Origin: Setaria digitata
Taxonomy: Eukaryota > Nematoda > Chromadorea > Rhabditida > Setariidae
Length of the DNA stretch: 64,000 nucleotides
Assembly (NCBI GenBank): GCA_003640385.1
Contig: RCAB01000112.1
Location: forward strand, 1 to 64,000
Direction: 5' to 3'
The notes beneath the pieces were generated by a model. The model saw nothing but the letters and a program-made list of their open reading frames with translations. It made no database searches and was not told the origin of the DNA. Shown piece after piece: positions 61,301 to 64,000 of this stretch; position 1 is the stretch's first letter; every line of letters starts with the position of its first letter. Both the position numbers and the translations under genes were made by a program.

Positions 61301-64000
61301 TTGGTTTGTCTCATAAGTAAAGGCGAAAGATGTTTTAACAATTCAGGCAAAACTAATATTGCAATGTTGGCAATTTTAAACACGGTGCATGCTTTTATGG
61401 ATGGTGGTGTAATTCACAGAGATGAATTCAAGGTAGTTTCCGTTAACTAATAAAATAACCACAAATATTGCACTTATGGAAATAATTTATTTCTTTGTAA
61501 GAGAAATGAGGTCATAATTTCTTAGTCGATTAATTCGTCATTTGTTGAAAAAAATCGGAAATTCACTGCAGATTGTATATATCGCACCAATGAAAGCATT
61601 AGCAACCGAAATGACTAGGAATTTTGCTGAACGGCTAGCTCCATTAGATTTACGTGTACGTGAATTGACCGGTGACACGACACTTTCGAAAAAAGAAATT
61701 ACAGAAACACAGGTGAGGAAAAAATTATGTAAATTTAAAAAAAAAGGGAAGGTAGGAATATAAAAATGAGTTGGAATTCTTGAAGTGAAAGTGTCTTCTT
61801 GTAAACTTCCCCTTTTTTATATCATAATGAATCATTAAATGTCAGTTCTGATGTTTCGAATTCAGTTTTGGACTAGAACGAATCGCACATGATAAAGTTT
61901 TTTAAATTCTTCTACGCATTCTTTCTTTAAATGTTGAAGCGTAGCGTCAGTCCATTTATCTATTCATTTTTTTTATGTATCTGATTGTCTATTTTTCATC
62001 ACCAGGGATAGCTCCCAAAGTTGGTACGGTTATTGATTACTTATCACTTAAGACATATGTTCATCTGCTTGTACTAATTGTGATGGGAGTTGTGTTAGTT
62101 TTCTTTTTTTTTTTATTTTCATATATTAGGAATTTGTTTGAGTTCTGTTCATTTTCTGCCAGATGCTTGTTCTTACTCCCGAAAAATGGGATGTTGTAAC
62201 GCGGAAAGTTACCGATTTATTGCTTACGAAATTGGTAAGGTTATTGATTATCGATGAGATCCATTTGTTACATGATGACCGAGGACCTGTGATTGAGACA
62301 ATTGTTGCAAGAACGCTTCGGCAGGTTTGCACTCGTAATTTACATTTTTTTGTCGTCATTCTTTGCATCTCTTTACAGTTGTAAAGATGATATGTATCTT
62401 CAAATCTATGAAGATTTATGACCTGAAGTAAGCATATTATAGCTTTTGTTATAGCATTCCAATAATACTTTAGTAATTTCACTGATGTTTAAGTCTCTGT
62501 AATTTGCTTTGCAGAGTTATGGGCAGTGGTAAACTTTTTTGTGATGTGAAAGTCCTTTGATCATTTCGTTTTTAATATTTGTTTCTACTTCACATCTTCA
62601 AAAACATGCCAGTAATTTCAGGTCGAGATGTGTCAGCAGGGTGTTCGAATTATCGGACTTTCTGCAACGCTGCCAAATTACGTTGATGTTGCAAGGTTTT
62701 TACGTGTAAATCCCCACAAGGGAATGTTTTTTTTCGATGGCCGATTTCGGCCAGTTCCACTCTCACAGACGTATTTTTTTTTCCGACCCTTCGACTTTTT
62801 TTTTTTTTTTATGGTTCAGTCATCGGTAATTACATTTAGCAAATCAAAATATGACACAACATGCTTATTATGTGATCACACAACTGTAATATGATCAAGT
62901 AATGCAAAATTTATATTGTAGCTCATTAAAGTATATAGTGTTTCTTCTTTTCTTTTTTTTAAGTTAGTAGAAGCAATTTTTTTCTTTTAGTTTTATTGGT
63001 GTTCGTAATCCACGTTGCACAGGGCCAGATTTGATGCGCGAAATGGATGAAGTGTGTTATGACAAAGTGCATCAGTTTGTTGTGAAAGGGCACCAAGTTC
63101 TTGTGTTTGTGACAGCAAGAAATGCTACTACTAAACTAGCTATTAATTTTCGGGATGAAGCCGCCAAAAAGGTTTTTTTCTTACAAAAATATCTTCTCTT
63201 TGTTCATCTATTATATTAGATAGGACACTTTATCTCTTATTTCAGGGGATATTTCTCTTCTATTGAGTTACCAGTCAGTGTCGTTGTGGCTGTAAAAAAG
63301 TAAATTATTTCAGGGAGAATTGAAACATTTTCTTCCTTGTAGCATCGGTTCGCCACATTACATGAATGCAATGAAATCGGTAAGTGACACATATTTTAAA
63401 AGATCCTGATCCGACTAGTTGCTGAATGAACCAATACCTAAGTGGATAGTTATCTGAAACGAAGCAGTTACTGCGGATACGGTTCGATATAAAACAGCAT
63501 CTTCAGTGTATGAAAAATATTCGAAAAAAGATGATATTCAGTTGTAGTGATTTATTGCAATAGTGTAACAGACAGCAACTTCTTTGTTGGAAGTTTCAAG
63601 TGAAAAAAAAAATGCGCATTTTCAGATACAGAATAATCGGAATAGTATGCTAGCGGAGTTTTTTAGCCTTGGGTTTGGTATTCACCATGCCGGTTTACCA
63701 CGTCGTGAACGTTTGTTGATTGAAAAGTTCTTTGCCAATGGACATATTACCGTGCTGTTTTGCACTTTAACTCTTGCTTGGGGCGTTAATTTGCCAGCAC
63801 ATGCTGTTATCATTCGCGTATGATTTTGGCCTTTATTTTAAGGATAAAATCTTATATTTTGCTTGCAGTTGTTTTCCATTTCAACAGAAAACAAGCTGAT
63901 TTACTACTTATATAAGGTTTGGTATTCACCATGCCGGTTTACTACTTATGTAAGGCTGGAGAAAAACTCTGAACGAGTATTAAAGCGGATAAGGGGTAAA
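58345..64000 (+). CDS. ASCC3-type Ski2-like DNA/RNA helicase (5' part, runs off the window)
   Basis: ASCC3 is the helicase of the activating signal cointegrator complex (alkylation repair, ribosome splitting). Secure exons: 59325-59456, 59864-60063, 60136-60271, 60658-60780, 60938-61052, 61347-61432, 61572-61712, 62163-62324, 62622-62770, 62991-63171, 63314-63379, 63626-63817. Walker A APTGAGKT is split by an intron; then [72 protein letters not shown] and [14 protein letters not shown]3 rather than BRR2: N-terminal [12 protein letters not shown] and RFPYVYDAS blocks and the [17 protein letters not shown] segments match ASCC3. The first exons (58345-58412, about 58644-58772, and one ending 59095) are less sure; the junction before the third is unresolved. 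The second helicase cassette lies beyond the window. Confidence 0.92.
63672..63942. repeat. 27-bp exon segment copied into the next intron
   Basis: Bases 63672-63698, inside an ASCC3-like exon (starting GGTTTGGTATTCACC), recur identically at 63916-63942 in the following intron. The intronic copy is flanked by near-identical 17-base strings, TTACTACTTATATAAGG and TTACTACTTATGTAAGG. Confidence 0.85.

Noticed and set aside
1..64000. CRISPR array, bacterial operon or phage region
   Set aside because: All genes are intron-containing animal genes; no spaced direct-repeat array or bacterial coding was found.

Overview
The window reads as a nematode nuclear chromosome segment, most likely from a filarial (spirurid) worm. 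The base composition is AT-rich, introns are mostly 100-500 bases with GT...TTTCAG or TTTTAG ends, several start codons follow a splice acceptor directly (the pattern expected for spliced-leader trans-splicing), and there is a cuticle collagen, a secreted ShKT/C-type lectin protein and nematode small-RNA factors. The species cannot be fixed from sequence alone. I rebuilt each gene exon by exon from splice phase and family conservation; most models close with exact phase agreement.

Layout: (1) 0-2.4 kb, + strand, CWC21/SRRM2 N-terminal-type splicing factor. (2) 6.4-11.3 kb, - strand, bestrophin anion channel with 12 exons. (3) 12.05-12.85 kb, - strand, a probable broken gene. (4) 13.13 kb, tRNA-Glu(UUC). 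(5) 13.7-19.9 kb, + strand, 16-exon multi-Tudor protein, followed by (6) mitochondrial ribosomal protein L10. (7) 22.4-25.4 kb, - strand, DAP3/mitoribosomal S29. (8) 26.1-28.6 kb, - strand, deoxyhypusine hydroxylase. (9) 30.1-35.1 kb, + strand, MUT-7/EXD3-like 3'-5' exonuclease. (10) 37.0-39.4 kb, - strand, long cuticle collagen. (11) 41.3-42.5 kb, + strand, secreted orphan. (12) 44.6-46.6 kb, - strand, secreted ShKT plus C-type-lectin protein. (13) 47.4-50.2 kb, + strand, DCAF13/SOF1. (14) 50.8-53.0 kb, - strand, casein-kinase-1-family kinase. (15) 53.6-57.1 kb, - strand, CCT2 chaperonin subunit. (16) 58.3 kb to the window end, + strand, ASCC3-type helicase, cut by the window edge.

Two themes stand out. 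The multi-Tudor protein and the MUT-7-like nuclease lie 10 kb apart on the same strand, and both families serve germline small-RNA pathways in nematodes. L10 and S29 of the mitoribosome are convergent neighbours. Three same-strand pairs (Tudor>L10, DOHH>DAP3, CCT2>kinase) are each separated by about 620-670 bases, which would fit trans-spliced operons. Non-consensus splicing recurs: two GC-AG introns and at least two GAG acceptors are needed to keep conserved proteins intact. Three places show a single N flanked by a direct duplication, which look like uncollapsed contig joins.
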